Source of the DNA: JAEUPI01 sp035499355
GTDB taxonomy: Bacteria; Pseudomonadota; Gammaproteobacteria; Burkholderiales; Burkholderiaceae_C
DNA: 64,000 bases
Direction of reading: 5' to 3'
Assembly (NCBI GenBank): GCA_035499355.1
Contig: DATJYZ010000098.1
Span: forward strand, 1-64,000
Shown here: piece after piece, positions 39,418-47,946 of the stretch
Position numbering within the stretch: position 1 is the first letter of the stretch
Layout: each line of letters begins with the position of its first letter
Notes under the pieces: model-generated
What the model was told of the DNA's origin: nothing
The model's input: the letters and a program-made list of their open reading frames with translations, nothing else
Databases searched by the model: none
Position numbers and translations under genes: made by a program

Positions 39418-40098
39418 ATGAGCGCCTTCCTCGCACCCACCCGACGACGCCAGAAGGAGGCGCGGCCTCAGCAGCTGCTCGACGCCGCGCTGGTGCTGTT
39501 CGTCGAGAAGGGCTTCGCCGCCACGCGCGCCGAAGAGGTGGCGCAACGCGCCGGCGTGTCCAAGGGCACGCTGTACCTCTACTACCCGAGCAAAGAGGAA
39601 CTGTTGAAGGCGGTGATCCGCGAGCATCTGTCGACCCGTATCGCGGCCGGCGCCGCCGAGGCCGAGCGACACCGCGGGTCGGCGGCCGAGCTGCTGCGCG
39701 AAGTGTTGAGCCGCTGGTGGCTCGAGGTGCTGGACAGCCCGACGTCGGGCGTGTTCAAGCTCATCATCACCGAGGTGCGCAACTTCCCCGACCTCGCCGA
39801 GTTCTACAACCGTGAGGTGGTGCAACCGGGTGAGCAATTGATCTCACGCGTCGTGCAGCGCGGCATCGACAGCGGCGAGTTCGACGACATCGACGTCTCG
39901 GTGGTGGTGCACTCGCTGGTGCTGCCGATGGTGATGCTGTGCATGCACAAGCATTCGCTGGGTGCCTGCCCGGGGCACCATGAGGATTTCGATGCCCCAG
40001 CCTTCGTGCGCGCGCACATCGACCTGGTGATCCGCGGGTTGGCGCGGCCCGCCGGCGCCTCGCCCTCGCCCTCGACACGCCGCGGCCGCGCGCACTGA
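39418..40098 (+). CDS. TetR/AcrR-family transcriptional regulator
   Basis: 226 residues. The HTH is at residues 20-65: QQLLDAALVLFVEKGFAATR, then EVAQRAGVSKGTLYLYYPSKEELL. The C-terminal ligand domain resembles AcrR-like regulators (ISRVVQRGIDSGEFDDIDVS). It likely represses its own gene through the palindrome at 39393-39416, and possibly others. It precedes a pcm-like gene and tolC, which suggests a link to efflux or stress, but no RND pump is in view. No Shine-Dalgarno. Confidence 0.9.
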   Translation: MSAFLAPTRRRQKEARPQQLLDAALVLFVEKGFAATRAEEVAQRAGVSKGTLYLYYPSKEELLKAVIREHLSTRIAAGAAEAERHRGSAAELLREVLSRWWLEVLDSPTSGVFKLIITEVRNFPDLAEFYNREVVQPGEQLISRVVQRGIDSGEFDDIDVSVVVHSLVLPMVMLCMHKHSLGACPGHHEDFDAPAFVRAHIDLVIRGLARPAGASPSPSTRRGRAH

Positions 40099-40141
40099 CG
40101 CGCCCGTAAAATTTGCCGTTTGCGTCCGGACATCGACCGAC

Positions 40142-40795
40142 ATGAACCTCGAACTCGCGCGCTTCAACATGATCGAGCAGCAGATCCGGCCGTGGAACGT
40201 GCTCGATCCCGCGGTGCTCAACCTGCTGGCGGTGGTTCGCCGCGAGGACTTCGTGCCCAGCGCCTATCGCGCGCTGGCCTTCGTCGACACCGAGGTGCCG
40301 CTGCCCGAGGGGCAATGTATGCTGGCGCCGAAGGTCGAGGCGCGGTTGCTGCAGGAGGCCGGCGTGCAACGGCACGAGCGCGTGCTCGAGGTCGGCGCGG
40401 GGTCCGCTTTCATGGCGGCGCTGCTCGCGCACCGTGCGCGCTCGGTGCTCTCGCTCGAGGTGCATCCGAGCCTGGCCAAGATGGCCGCGGCCAATCTGCA
40501 GCGCGCCGGCATCGCCAACTGCAAGGTGCGGGTGCTCGACGGCTCGCGCGGCATGCCCGACGAAGCGCCCTTCGACGTCATCATGCTGTCGGGTTCCACC
40601 AGTTCGGTGCCGCAGGTGCTGCTCGACCAGCTCGCGCCGGGGGGGCGGTTGATGGCCATCGTCGGCGACGAGCCGGTGATGCGGGCGGTGCGCGTGCAAC
40701 GGCTGGCGGCATCGAGCTTCGAGACCCGAGATCTGTTCGACACGGTGGCCCCGCGCCTGCGCGGCTTCGACGAGCCGAGCCGCTTCCATTTCTGA
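40142..40795 (+). CDS. Protein-L-isoaspartate O-methyltransferase-like protein
   Basis: 217 residues. The start ELARFNMIEQQIRPWNVLD and MLAPKVEARLLQEAGV match the PCMT family; the SAM motif is VLEVGAGSAFMAALLA. In true Pcm the post-motif region reads PYDAI(H/V)V; here FDVIMLSGST is kept in the variant found in Burkholderiales next to tolC. Whether it still repairs isoaspartate is uncertain. A TAAAAT at 40107-40112 could serve as -10. Confidence 0.85.
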   Translation: MNLELARFNMIEQQIRPWNVLDPAVLNLLAVVRREDFVPSAYRALAFVDTEVPLPEGQCMLAPKVEARLLQEAGVQRHERVLEVGAGSAFMAALLAHRARSVLSLEVHPSLAKMAAANLQRAGIANCKVRVLDGSRGMPDEAPFDVIMLSGSTSSVPQVLLDQLAPGGRLMAIVGDEPVMRAVRVQRLAASSFETRDLFDTVAPRLRGFDEPSRFHF

Positions 40796-40981
40796 CCACG
40801 AGGTGACCGCAGCGCGCCGGGACGCGGCTGTTTCGACCACTCATCGGCGCCAGCCGACCGGCCGGTGCCGTCAATCGGCGATGCATCGCAAAGGCGTTGC
40901 CGCCGCCGCGGCCGCCGGCCTACAAACCCGGCTGCCGATTCGAGCCCCTGTTTCGCCAACGCCCCACCGAGGACGCCCCGT

Positions 40982-42364
40982 ATGACCTTCGCGCCGCCGC
41001 GCCCGAGTTCGCACCTTGTCCGTCGCTGCCTGCTGGCGCTCACCGGCGCACTGGCGTTCGCGCCGACGTGGGTGTGTGCGCAGAACCTGCGTGAGCTCTA
41101 CGACGCGGCGCGCGCCTACGACGCCACCTACCTGGCGGCGCGTGCGCTGGCCGATTCCTCGCAATACCGTCTGGCCCAGGTCGAGGCCCTCAATCGGCCC
41201 AACGTGGGCCTGCTGGCGAACGCCGCGCGCACCGACGTCAACGTGCCGAGCACGGTCGCCGGCATCAATCGAGTGCCCGTCCCGGGCACCGACGGCCATT
41301 TCTACAACAACCGCGTCGACGCCGCTGTCAGTGCGACGCAGCCGCTCTACAACCGCAGCAACGACGCCACCATCAATCAGGCGCAGCGCGCCTACGAGGC
41401 CGCGCAGGCCGACCTCGAAAGCGCCGAGCAGGACCTGATCATTCGGGTTGCGCAGGCCTACTTCGACGTGCTGGCCGCCTACGATGCGCTGGTCACCTCG
41501 CAGACCGGGAAGGCGGCGATCGCGGAGCAGCTCGCGTCGGCCAAGCGCAACTTCGAGGTCGGCACTGCCACCATCACCGACACGCGCGAGGCGCAGGCCC
41601 GGTTCGACCTCTCCACCGCCGCGGAGATCGCCGCCGAGAACGACCTGCGCACCAAGCGCGTCGCGCTCGATCAGCTGGTCGGCCGCACCAACGTGGTCCC
41701 GAAGCCGCTGGCCGAGCCGGTGACGCTGCCCGGGCCGATGCCCGATGACATCAACGCCTGGGTCGACACCGCCGATCGCGTGCATCCGCAGATTCGCAAG
41801 GCGCGACTCGGCCTCGAAATCGCCCGCCTGGAGACCGAGCGCGCGCGGGCGGCCGAAGGGGTGACGGTCGACCTGATCGGCTCGGTCGGCGCCAACCGCA
41901 CCACCGGCACCGCGACCACCGCGCCGGGCAGTACCGCCAACTCGCTGATCGGCCTGCAGCTGAAGCTCCCGCTGTACACCGGAGGCGCGACGCAGAACCG
42001 CATCAAGGAAACCCTGTCGCTCGAAGACAAGTCGCGCAACGACCTCGAGGCTGCGCGCCGCGGCGTCGCGCAAGGCACGCGCACGGCGTTCCTCGGCCTG
42101 AAGTCCGGGCGCGCGCAGGTCAGCGCGCTCGAGGCCGCCGAGTCGTCGAGCAAGCTCGCGCTCGAGGCCACGCAGCTGGGCTACAAGGTCGGCGTGCGCG
42201 TCAACATCGACGTGCTGAACGCGCAGACGCAGCTCAACCTCACGCAGCGCGACCTGGCGCGCGCCCGTTACGACGTCGTCGTCAACGGCCTGCGGCTGCG
42301 CCAGGCCGCGGGCGAACTGCAGCCCGGCGACGTCGACAACGTCAACGCGTTGCTGGCACGCTAG
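40982..42364 (+). CDS. TolC-family outer membrane channel
   Basis: 460 residues. Signal peptide of about 35 residues (RRCLLALTGALAFAPTWVCA, cleavage before QN), then NLRELYDAARAYDATYLAARA, the canonical TolC opening. Two repeated helix-strand halves follow (FDVLAAYDALVTSQTGKA; FLGLKSGRAQVSALEAA). The end GYKVGVRVNIDVLNAQTQL is the second-repeat signature. It is the exit duct for type I secretion or RND/MFS efflux. The cognate inner-membrane parts are not in this window. Confidence 0.93.
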   Translation: MTFAPPRPSSHLVRRCLLALTGALAFAPTWVCAQNLRELYDAARAYDATYLAARALADSSQYRLAQVEALNRPNVGLLANAARTDVNVPSTVAGINRVPVPGTDGHFYNNRVDAAVSATQPLYNRSNDATINQAQRAYEAAQADLESAEQDLIIRVAQAYFDVLAAYDALVTSQTGKAAIAEQLASAKRNFEVGTATITDTREAQARFDLSTAAEIAAENDLRTKRVALDQLVGRTNVVPKPLAEPVTLPGPMPDDINAWVDTADRVHPQIRKARLGLEIARLETERARAAEGVTVDLIGSVGANRTTGTATTAPGSTANSLIGLQLKLPLYTGGATQNRIKETLSLEDKSRNDLEAARRGVAQGTRTAFLGLKSGRAQVSALEAAESSSKLALEATQLGYKVGVRVNIDVLNAQTQLNLTQRDLARARYDVVVNGLRLRQAAGELQPGDVDNVNALLAR

Positions 42365-42439
42365 AGCGGCCGACCGCGGCTTTACGCATCTTTTCGCGCG
42401 CCGTCGAGCTCGCGCAACCACGCGGCGTCGTTGCGCGAC

Positions 42440-42445
42440 CATACT
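42440..42445 (+). promoter_or_regulatory. -10-like CATACT, 7 nt before the DUF1800 ATG
   Basis: CATACT, 7 nt, ATG at 42453; no Shine-Dalgarno. Leaderless candidate. Confidence 0.38.
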
Positions 42446-42452
42446 GTCGCGC

Positions 42453-43838
42453 ATGTCGTCTCTGCCGGCTGCGATCGCCGCTCACCGCTTCGGGCTGGGC
42501 GAGCCCGACCTCGGCGTCGTCGGCGCCGATGCGCAGGGCTGGCTGCTGGCGCAGATCGGCGCGGCCGATCCGCAGCGCGGCACGGGCCTGCCCAGCGCGG
42601 CCGACGGCCTGCGCGCGCACGATGCCTATCTGCGCACGCTGCGGCAGATGCGCGCCGATGGCGATGCGATGACCAGCAAGCCCATCGAACAGCAGTTCGT
42701 CGAACACTTCCGCGAGTTGGTGCAGGCCGACATCGCTGCGCGGTTGTCGACGGCCGCCACCACGCAACGCCCGTTCACCGAGCGGCTGGCCCTGTTCTGG
42801 TCCAACCACTTCACGGTGTCGATCGCCAAGGGTGCCTCGCGCGGACTGGCGGGCGCCTTCGAGCGCGAGGCGATCCGGCCCCACATCGCGGGCAATTTCG
42901 AGCAGTTGCTCGGCGCGTCGACGAGGCACGCAGCGATGCTGCGCTACCTCGACAACGCGCTTTCTGCCGGGCCGCACTCGCGCGCCGTCGAGCGCCTGGC
43001 GCGCGTGCAGCAGCGCGACGGCGTCGTGCCGCGCATCACCGGGCTCAACGAGAACCTGGCGCGCGAGGTGCTCGAGCTGCACACGCTCGGCGTCGACGGC
43101 GGCTACACGCAGGCCGACGTCACCGCATTCGCCGCCGTGCTCACCGGCTGGCGCGCCCCGCGCCTGCCGCGCGGCGACGAGGCGAGCTTCTTCGATGCAG
43201 CGTGGCACGAACCGGGTGCGAAGACGGTGCTCGGCAAGCGCTACGCCGAAGGCCCGCAGGCGCTCGCCGATGTGTTGCACGATCTGACGCGCCACCCCGC
43301 GACCGCGCGCTTCATCGCCACCAAACTGGCGCGCCATTTCGTGGCCGACGACCCGCCGCCGGTGCTGGTCGATCGCCTGGCCAAGGCCTTCTCCGACAGC
43401 GGCGGAGACCTGCCGACGGTGTACCGCGAACTCGTGCGCGCACCGGAAGGGTGGCAGGCGTCCGCGACCAAGCTCAAGACGCCCGAGGAACTGGTGGTTT
43501 CCAGTGCGCGGGTGTTGCGCGTCGGCGAAGCCATGGTCGCGCGCGGCCGCGACGGCGGCGTCACGCTGATGGGCCAACGCGTGCAGGCAGCGCCCTCGCC
43601 CGCCGGCTGGCCCGACCGTGCCGAGGAATGGCTCGGCCCCGAGGCCGTGTGGAAGCGGCTGGAATGGGCCACGCGCGTCGGAGACCGGCTCGGCCGGCAG
43701 CTCGATGCGCGCACGCTCGCCGGGCGCGCCCTCGGCCCTGCGCTGAGCGACAACGCCCGCCTGCAGATCGAGCGCGCGGCCGATGGTCCGCAGGCGCTGG
43801 CGCTGTTGCTCATGGCCCCTGAGTTTCAACGCCGTTAG
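42453..43838 (+). CDS. DUF1800 family protein
   Basis: 461 residues. AAIAAHRFGLGEPD at the start, ERLALFWSNHFTVSIAKG, LLGASTRHAAMLRYLDNAL, NENLAREVLELHTLGVDGGYTQADVTAFAAVLTGW (quoted in parts) and FIATKLARHFVADDPP are family features. No signal peptide or membrane segment is visible, unlike its neighbour. DUF1800 is nearly always next to a DUF1501 gene; the biochemical function is unknown. The gap to DUF1501 is 8 bp. Confidence 0.9.
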   Translation: MSSLPAAIAAHRFGLGEPDLGVVGADAQGWLLAQIGAADPQRGTGLPSAADGLRAHDAYLRTLRQMRADGDAMTSKPIEQQFVEHFRELVQADIAARLSTAATTQRPFTERLALFWSNHFTVSIAKGASRGLAGAFEREAIRPHIAGNFEQLLGASTRHAAMLRYLDNALSAGPHSRAVERLARVQQRDGVVPRITGLNENLAREVLELHTLGVDGGYTQADVTAFAAVLTGWRAPRLPRGDEASFFDAAWHEPGAKTVLGKRYAEGPQALADVLHDLTRHPATARFIATKLARHFVADDPPPVLVDRLAKAFSDSGGDLPTVYRELVRAPEGWQASATKLKTPEELVVSSARVLRVGEAMVARGRDGGVTLMGQRVQAAPSPAGWPDRAEEWLGPEAVWKRLEWATRVGDRLGRQLDARTLAGRALGPALSDNARLQIERAADGPQALALLLMAPEFQRR

Positions 43839-43846
43839 GAATCGCG

Positions 43847-45037
43847 ATGACGGCACGCCGAGAGTTCATGCGCACGATGTTGAGCAGCGCCGCGTTGGCG
43901 CCGTGGAGCCAGCTCAGCCTGGCCGGCCAGGGGCGCGGCGACGACGCCCGCTTCTTGCTGCTCATCCTGCGCGGTGGCCTCGATGGCCTGACGGCGGTGC
44001 CGTTGCCCGGCGACTCGCAATTCGTCGCGGCACGCGGGCCGCTGGCTCAGCTGCCTGCCGCCGCGTTGCCACTGGATGGCCCGTTCGCGCTGCACCCGTG
44101 GCTGATTGAGATGCACGCCATGTACCGGCGCCAGGAACTGTTGGTGGTGCACGCCACCGGCCTGCCGTATCGCGAACGCTCGCACTTCGACGCGCAGCAG
44201 TTGCTCGAATCCGGCGGCACGCGCCCGCACGAGCTGGCCACCGGCTGGCTCGGTCGCGCGCTGGCCGCCAATGGCCGCAAGGGCATGGCGCTGCAGACCG
44301 CGGTGCCGCTGGTGATGCGCGGACCGGGCGAGATCGACACCTGGGCGCCATCGGCGCTGCCCGATCCGTCGGTGGACCTGGTTCTTCGCGTGCAGCGGCT
44401 GTACCGGAACGATCCTGCCCTCGCGCAGGCCCTCGAGCGCGCCCGCGCGTTGCGGGCCGATCCGGCCATGGGCGACGCCGTCGAGGCCAACGCGATGGGC
44501 GGCGGCAGCGCCCGGGCGCAGGCCGTGTCGCTGGCACGTCGCGCCGGTGAGTTCCTGTCACTGCCCGAGGGCCCGCAGGCCGCGGTGCTCGAGATCGGCG
44601 GCTGGGACAGCCACGCCAATCAGGCACTGCCGCAGGGCGCGCTATCCAACAACCTCAAGTTGCTGGACGAGACGCTGGCCGCGCTGCGCGAGTCGCTGAG
44701 CGGCACGCGGCCGGCATGGTCGCGCACGATGGTGCTGGTGGTCACCGAGTTCGGCCGCGAGGTCGCTGTCAACGGCACGCAAGGCACCGACCACGGCACC
44801 GGCGGCGTGGCGTTCGTACTCGGCGGTGCCGTGCGCGGCGGCCGCGTGCTCGCCGACTGGCCGGGGCTGGCGTCGAAGGACCGTTTCGAAGGCCGCGACC
44901 TGCGCATCACCACCGACCTGCGCGCGCTGATCAAGACCGCGCTGACCGACCACCTGCGCATCGCACGCACGACGATCGACGCCTCAGTGCTGCCCGGCGC
45001 CGCCAGCGTACGGACGCTCGACGTGCTGCGCGCGTGA
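43847..45037 (+). CDS. DUF1501 family protein with Tat-like signal
   Basis: 396 residues. The N-terminus TARREFMRTMLSSAALAPW fits a twin-arginine signal (RRxFM), suggesting export of a folded protein. The body shows LLLILRGGLDGLTAVPLPGD, MHAMYRRQELLVVHATGLPYRERSHFDAQ (in parts), WDSHANQ, and VVTEFGREVAVNGTQGTDHG, typical of DUF1501, a family distantly like sulfatases/phosphatases in its metal-like His/Asp positions. Function unknown. It pairs with DUF1800 and faces waaA. Confidence 0.9.
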   Translation: MTARREFMRTMLSSAALAPWSQLSLAGQGRGDDARFLLLILRGGLDGLTAVPLPGDSQFVAARGPLAQLPAAALPLDGPFALHPWLIEMHAMYRRQELLVVHATGLPYRERSHFDAQQLLESGGTRPHELATGWLGRALAANGRKGMALQTAVPLVMRGPGEIDTWAPSALPDPSVDLVLRVQRLYRNDPALAQALERARALRADPAMGDAVEANAMGGGSARAQAVSLARRAGEFLSLPEGPQAAVLEIGGWDSHANQALPQGALSNNLKLLDETLAALRESLSGTRPAWSRTMVLVVTEFGREVAVNGTQGTDHGTGGVAFVLGGAVRGGRVLADWPGLASKDRFEGRDLRITTDLRALIKTALTDHLRIARTTIDASVLPGAASVRTLDVLRA

Positions 45038-45041
45038 CGCG

Positions 45042-46304
45042 CTAGCGCCGGTTCATCAGGCGCACGATGCGCTCGGCCATGCGCCGCGCGGCGCCCTTGT
45101 GCAACTCCGCGAAGGCCAACGCACGCTGGGCCCATTGCGCGCGCTGCGGGTCGCGCGCCAGCGCGAACGCACGCGCCACACCCTCGTCGATGTCCGCCAC
45201 ACGCAGCGCGGCGCGCTCGCCCAGCGCGCCGACGGCGGCCTGTTCGAAATTGAACGTGTGCGGGCCCATCACCACCGGACAACCGCAGGCCGCGGCCTCG
45301 ATCAGGTTTTGCCCGCCGAGCGGCGCGAAGCTGCCGCCGAGCAACGCCACGTCGGCCGCGGCGTAGTACAGCGGCATCTCGCCCATCGAGTCGCCGAGCC
45401 AGACGTCGCTGGCCGCGCACCCGGCCGGCGGCTCGTCGCCCCATTGACTGCGTCGCGCCAGCGTCAGGCCCGCGGCGTGGACCAACTGCGCCACCTCGTC
45501 GAAGCGCTGCGGATGCCGCGGCACCAGCAGCAGCAACGGACGGGGCGCGGCCTGTGCGCGCCAGGCGGCGAGCAGCGGCGCCTCTTCACCCTCGCGGCTG
45601 CTCGCCATCAGCACCACCTCGCGCGCCAGCGCGCGCCGCCATTCGTGGCCGCGAGCCACCAGCGCGGGGTCTGGCGTCATGTCGAACTTCAGGTTGCCGT
45701 ACACCTCGACGTCGCGTGCGCCGGCTTCGCGCATGCGCAGCGCATCGTCGTGCGACTGCGCGAGCACCAGGCTGAGCTCGGCGGCCGCGGGCTCCATCAG
45801 GGCCGACAGGCGCCGGCCCTTGCGCGCGCTGCGCTCGCTCAGCCGCGCGTTGGCGAGCACCATCGGTACGCCCTGCAAGGTCGCCTGGTGGATCAGGTTG
45901 GGCCAGACCTCGGTCTCCATCAGCACGCCGATCGCAGGCTGATGTCGCCGCAGGAAGCGGCGCACCGCGCCCGGCGTGTCGTACGGCAGCCAGCACTGAT
46001 GATCACCCTCGCGCAACCACGCGCGACCCGCCTCGCGGCCGGTGGCGGTGCCATGCGTCAGCAGCAGGTGCACACCAAGACGCGCTGCGCGCAACGCATC
46101 GATCAGCGCGCCGGCCGCGCGCGTCTCGCCGAGCGACACCGCGTGCAGCCAGACTGCCCCGGGCTCGGTGTGCGCGCCCAGGCCCAGGCGCTCACGCCAC
46201 GCCAGGCGATAGCCCGGCTCGCGCCGACCGCGCCACCACAGCCGCACGAACACCAGCGGCAGCGCCAGACGCAGCGCGAAGGCGTAGAGGGTGCGAGCGA
46301 TCAA
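45042..46304 (-). CDS. waaA: 3-deoxy-D-manno-octulosonic acid (Kdo) transferase
   Basis: 420 residues. It attaches Kdo to lipid IVA in lipopolysaccharide synthesis. A membrane anchor opens the protein (LYAFALRLALPLVFVRLWW), then GVWLHAVSLGETRAAGALIDAL (with catalytic Glu), and the GT-B C-terminal half with GGSFAPLGGQNLIEAAACG. The start is TTG with AAGGG 5 nt upstream; no ATG or GTG nearby fits. Dispersed repeat D lies just upstream. Confidence 0.93.
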   Translation of the reverse strand: MIARTLYAFALRLALPLVFVRLWWRGRREPGYRLAWRERLGLGAHTEPGAVWLHAVSLGETRAAGALIDALRAARLGVHLLLTHGTATGREAGRAWLREGDHQCWLPYDTPGAVRRFLRRHQPAIGVLMETEVWPNLIHQATLQGVPMVLANARLSERSARKGRRLSALMEPAAAELSLVLAQSHDDALRMREAGARDVEVYGNLKFDMTPDPALVARGHEWRRALAREVVLMASSREGEEAPLLAAWRAQAAPRPLLLLVPRHPQRFDEVAQLVHAAGLTLARRSQWGDEPPAGCAASDVWLGDSMGEMPLYYAAADVALLGGSFAPLGGQNLIEAAACGCPVVMGPHTFNFEQAAVGALGERAALRVADIDEGVARAFALARDPQRAQWAQRALAFAELHKGAARRMAERIVRLMNRR

Positions 46305-46323
46305 ACCAGGCCCTTCAAGCGGA

Positions 46324-46405
46324 CACCACGGATCCGGCTCCCTCCGGTTCTTCGGAGTCCTCCCCTCGCGAGCGAGGCGGCCGCCAAGCCGCCCCGGGAG
46401 CGGCG
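46324..46405. repeat. Dispersed GC-rich intergenic element, copy D
   Basis: Has GGATCCGGCT near one end and GGCGGCCGCCAAGCCGC near the other, i.e. both blocks of copy A in the opposite orientation, with a different centre and the ending GGGAGCGGC shared with copy C. It fills the gap between the phosphomannomutase gene and waaA. Confidence 0.6.
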
Positions 46406-46410
46406 GGCCA

Positions 46411-47802
46411 TCAATGGGCCGCGGCCGCGACCTGCGCGTCGGGCTTCACCGCGCGCAGCGCCGTCATGAACGCATGCTGGATGCGCTCGAGCGCCTGCGG
46501 CGTGTGACCCTCGAAGCGCAGCACCAGCACCGGCGTGGTGTTGGACGCGCGAACCAGGCCGAAGCCGTCGTCGTAGTCGGCGCGCAGGCCGTCAATCGTC
46601 GTCAGCTCGCGCGCACCGTCGAAGCGCGCCTGTGCGCGCAGCGCGTCGATCACGCGCGGCGGCTCGCCCTCGGCGCACGGCACGTTGAGCTCCGGCGTGC
46701 TGAACGACGTCGGCAGTGCGTTGAGCACTGCGCTCGGGTCGGGCCCTCGCGACAGGATCTCGAGCATGCGTGCCGCCGTGTACATCGCATCGTCGAAGCC
46801 GTACCAGCGCTCGTTGAAGAAGATGTGGCCGCTCATCTCGCCGGCCAGCGGCGCGCCCTCTTCCCTCAGCTTGGCCTTCATCAGCGAGTGCCCGGTCTTC
46901 CACATCAGCGGCACGCCGCCGGCGGCGCGGATGTCGGTGCCCAGGCGCTGGCTGCACTTGACGTCGTAGATGATCGACGCGCCGGGGTTGCGCGCGAGCA
47001 CGTCGCGCGCCAGCAGCATCAGCTGGCGGTCGGGAAAGATCACCTGGCCGTCGCGCGTCACCACGCCGAGGCGGTCGCCGTCGCCGTCGAACGCCAGGCC
47101 GAGCTCGGCCTCGGTGGCGTGCACGACCTTGATCAGGTCGGCCAGGTTCTCGAGTTTGCTCGGATCGGGATGGTGATTCGGAAAGTCGCCGTCGACGCGC
47201 GAGTACAGGTCGATCACCTCGTGGCCGAGCGCGCGCAGGATGCCCGGCGCCGAGGCGCCGGGGATGCCGTTGCCCGAGTCGACGACGATGCGCATGCGCC
47301 GCGCCTGCCTGCAGTCGTTGACGATGCGCCGCGTGTATTCACCGAGGATCGTCATGTTGCCGAGGCGGCCGACTCCCTTCGCATACTCCTCGCGCTGCAT
47401 GCGCTCGCGCAGGCGCTGGATGTCGTTGCCGTAGATGGCGCGGCCTGCCAGCACCATCTTGAAGCCGTTGTAGTCCTTGGGGTTGTGGCTGCCGGTGACC
47501 TGGATGCCGGAGTGGCAGCCATGCCTGCCACGCGTGGCGGCCACGTAGTACAGCATCGGTGTGGTGACGGCACCGAGGTCGACGACATCGAGCCCGGTCG
47601 ACACCAGGCCGCGCGCCAGCGCGGCCAGCAGCTTGGGCCCCGACACCCGCCCGTCGCGGCCCACCGCGATCGCCTTCTCGCCCGCGGCCACGGCCTCGCT
47701 GCCGAACGCGCGCCCCAGGTGTTCGGCGAACATCTCGTCGATCGTCTGCCCGACGACGCCGCGGATGTCGTAGGCCTTGAACACACTGGATGCTGGATTC
47801 AT
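46411..47802 (-). CDS. Phosphomannomutase/phosphoglucomutase (AlgC/ManB type)
   Basis: 463 residues. It interconverts hexose 1- and 6-phosphates for polysaccharide precursors. The phosphoserine loop is TGSHNPKDYNGFKM, the metal loop is LAFDGDGDRLGVV, the sugar specificity loop GEMSGHIFF, and the phosphate site RASNTTPVLVLRFEG. The start ATG gives MNPASSVFKAYDIRGVVG, the normal beginning. TACAAT lies 28 nt upstream. It is on the same strand as waaA and may share its transcript. Confidence 0.93.
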   Translation of the reverse strand: MNPASSVFKAYDIRGVVGQTIDEMFAEHLGRAFGSEAVAAGEKAIAVGRDGRVSGPKLLAALARGLVSTGLDVVDLGAVTTPMLYYVAATRGRHGCHSGIQVTGSHNPKDYNGFKMVLAGRAIYGNDIQRLRERMQREEYAKGVGRLGNMTILGEYTRRIVNDCRQARRMRIVVDSGNGIPGASAPGILRALGHEVIDLYSRVDGDFPNHHPDPSKLENLADLIKVVHATEAELGLAFDGDGDRLGVVTRDGQVIFPDRQLMLLARDVLARNPGASIIYDVKCSQRLGTDIRAAGGVPLMWKTGHSLMKAKLREEGAPLAGEMSGHIFFNERWYGFDDAMYTAARMLEILSRGPDPSAVLNALPTSFSTPELNVPCAEGEPPRVIDALRAQARFDGARELTTIDGLRADYDDGFGLVRASNTTPVLVLRFEGHTPQALERIQHAFMTALRAVKPDAQVAAAAH

Positions 47803-47830
47803 GCGCGCTGCCTGCACTGCGAAACGGGCG

Positions 47831-47836
47831 ATTGTA
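47831..47836 (-). promoter_or_regulatory. Candidate -10 (TACAAT) for the phosphomannomutase gene
   Basis: Minus strand TACAAT, 28 nt upstream of the ATG. -35 unclear. Confidence 0.38.
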
Positions 47837-47934
47837 GGCAGCGCGCTCGTCGCGGCCGCGCATACCGCTTCGAGGGCGCGCGGGGGGCTCGAGGCACGAG
47901 TCCGAAAACGGCGAGTAGGCGCCCGCGTGCGGCC

Positions 47935-47940
47935 TATCAT
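47935..47940 (+). promoter_or_regulatory. -10-like TATCAT, 6 nt before the ada-alkA fusion ATG
   Basis: TATCAT, then CCGCCC, then ATG at 47947. No Shine-Dalgarno. The clearest member of the leaderless set. Confidence 0.5.
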
Positions 47941-47946
47941 CCGCCC

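Noticed and set aside
40107..40112. TAAAAT ahead of the pcm-like gene as a promoter.
   Set aside because: Good -10 match but no -35 and the tetR gene runs directly upstream; noted in the gene entry only, not given as a separate feature.
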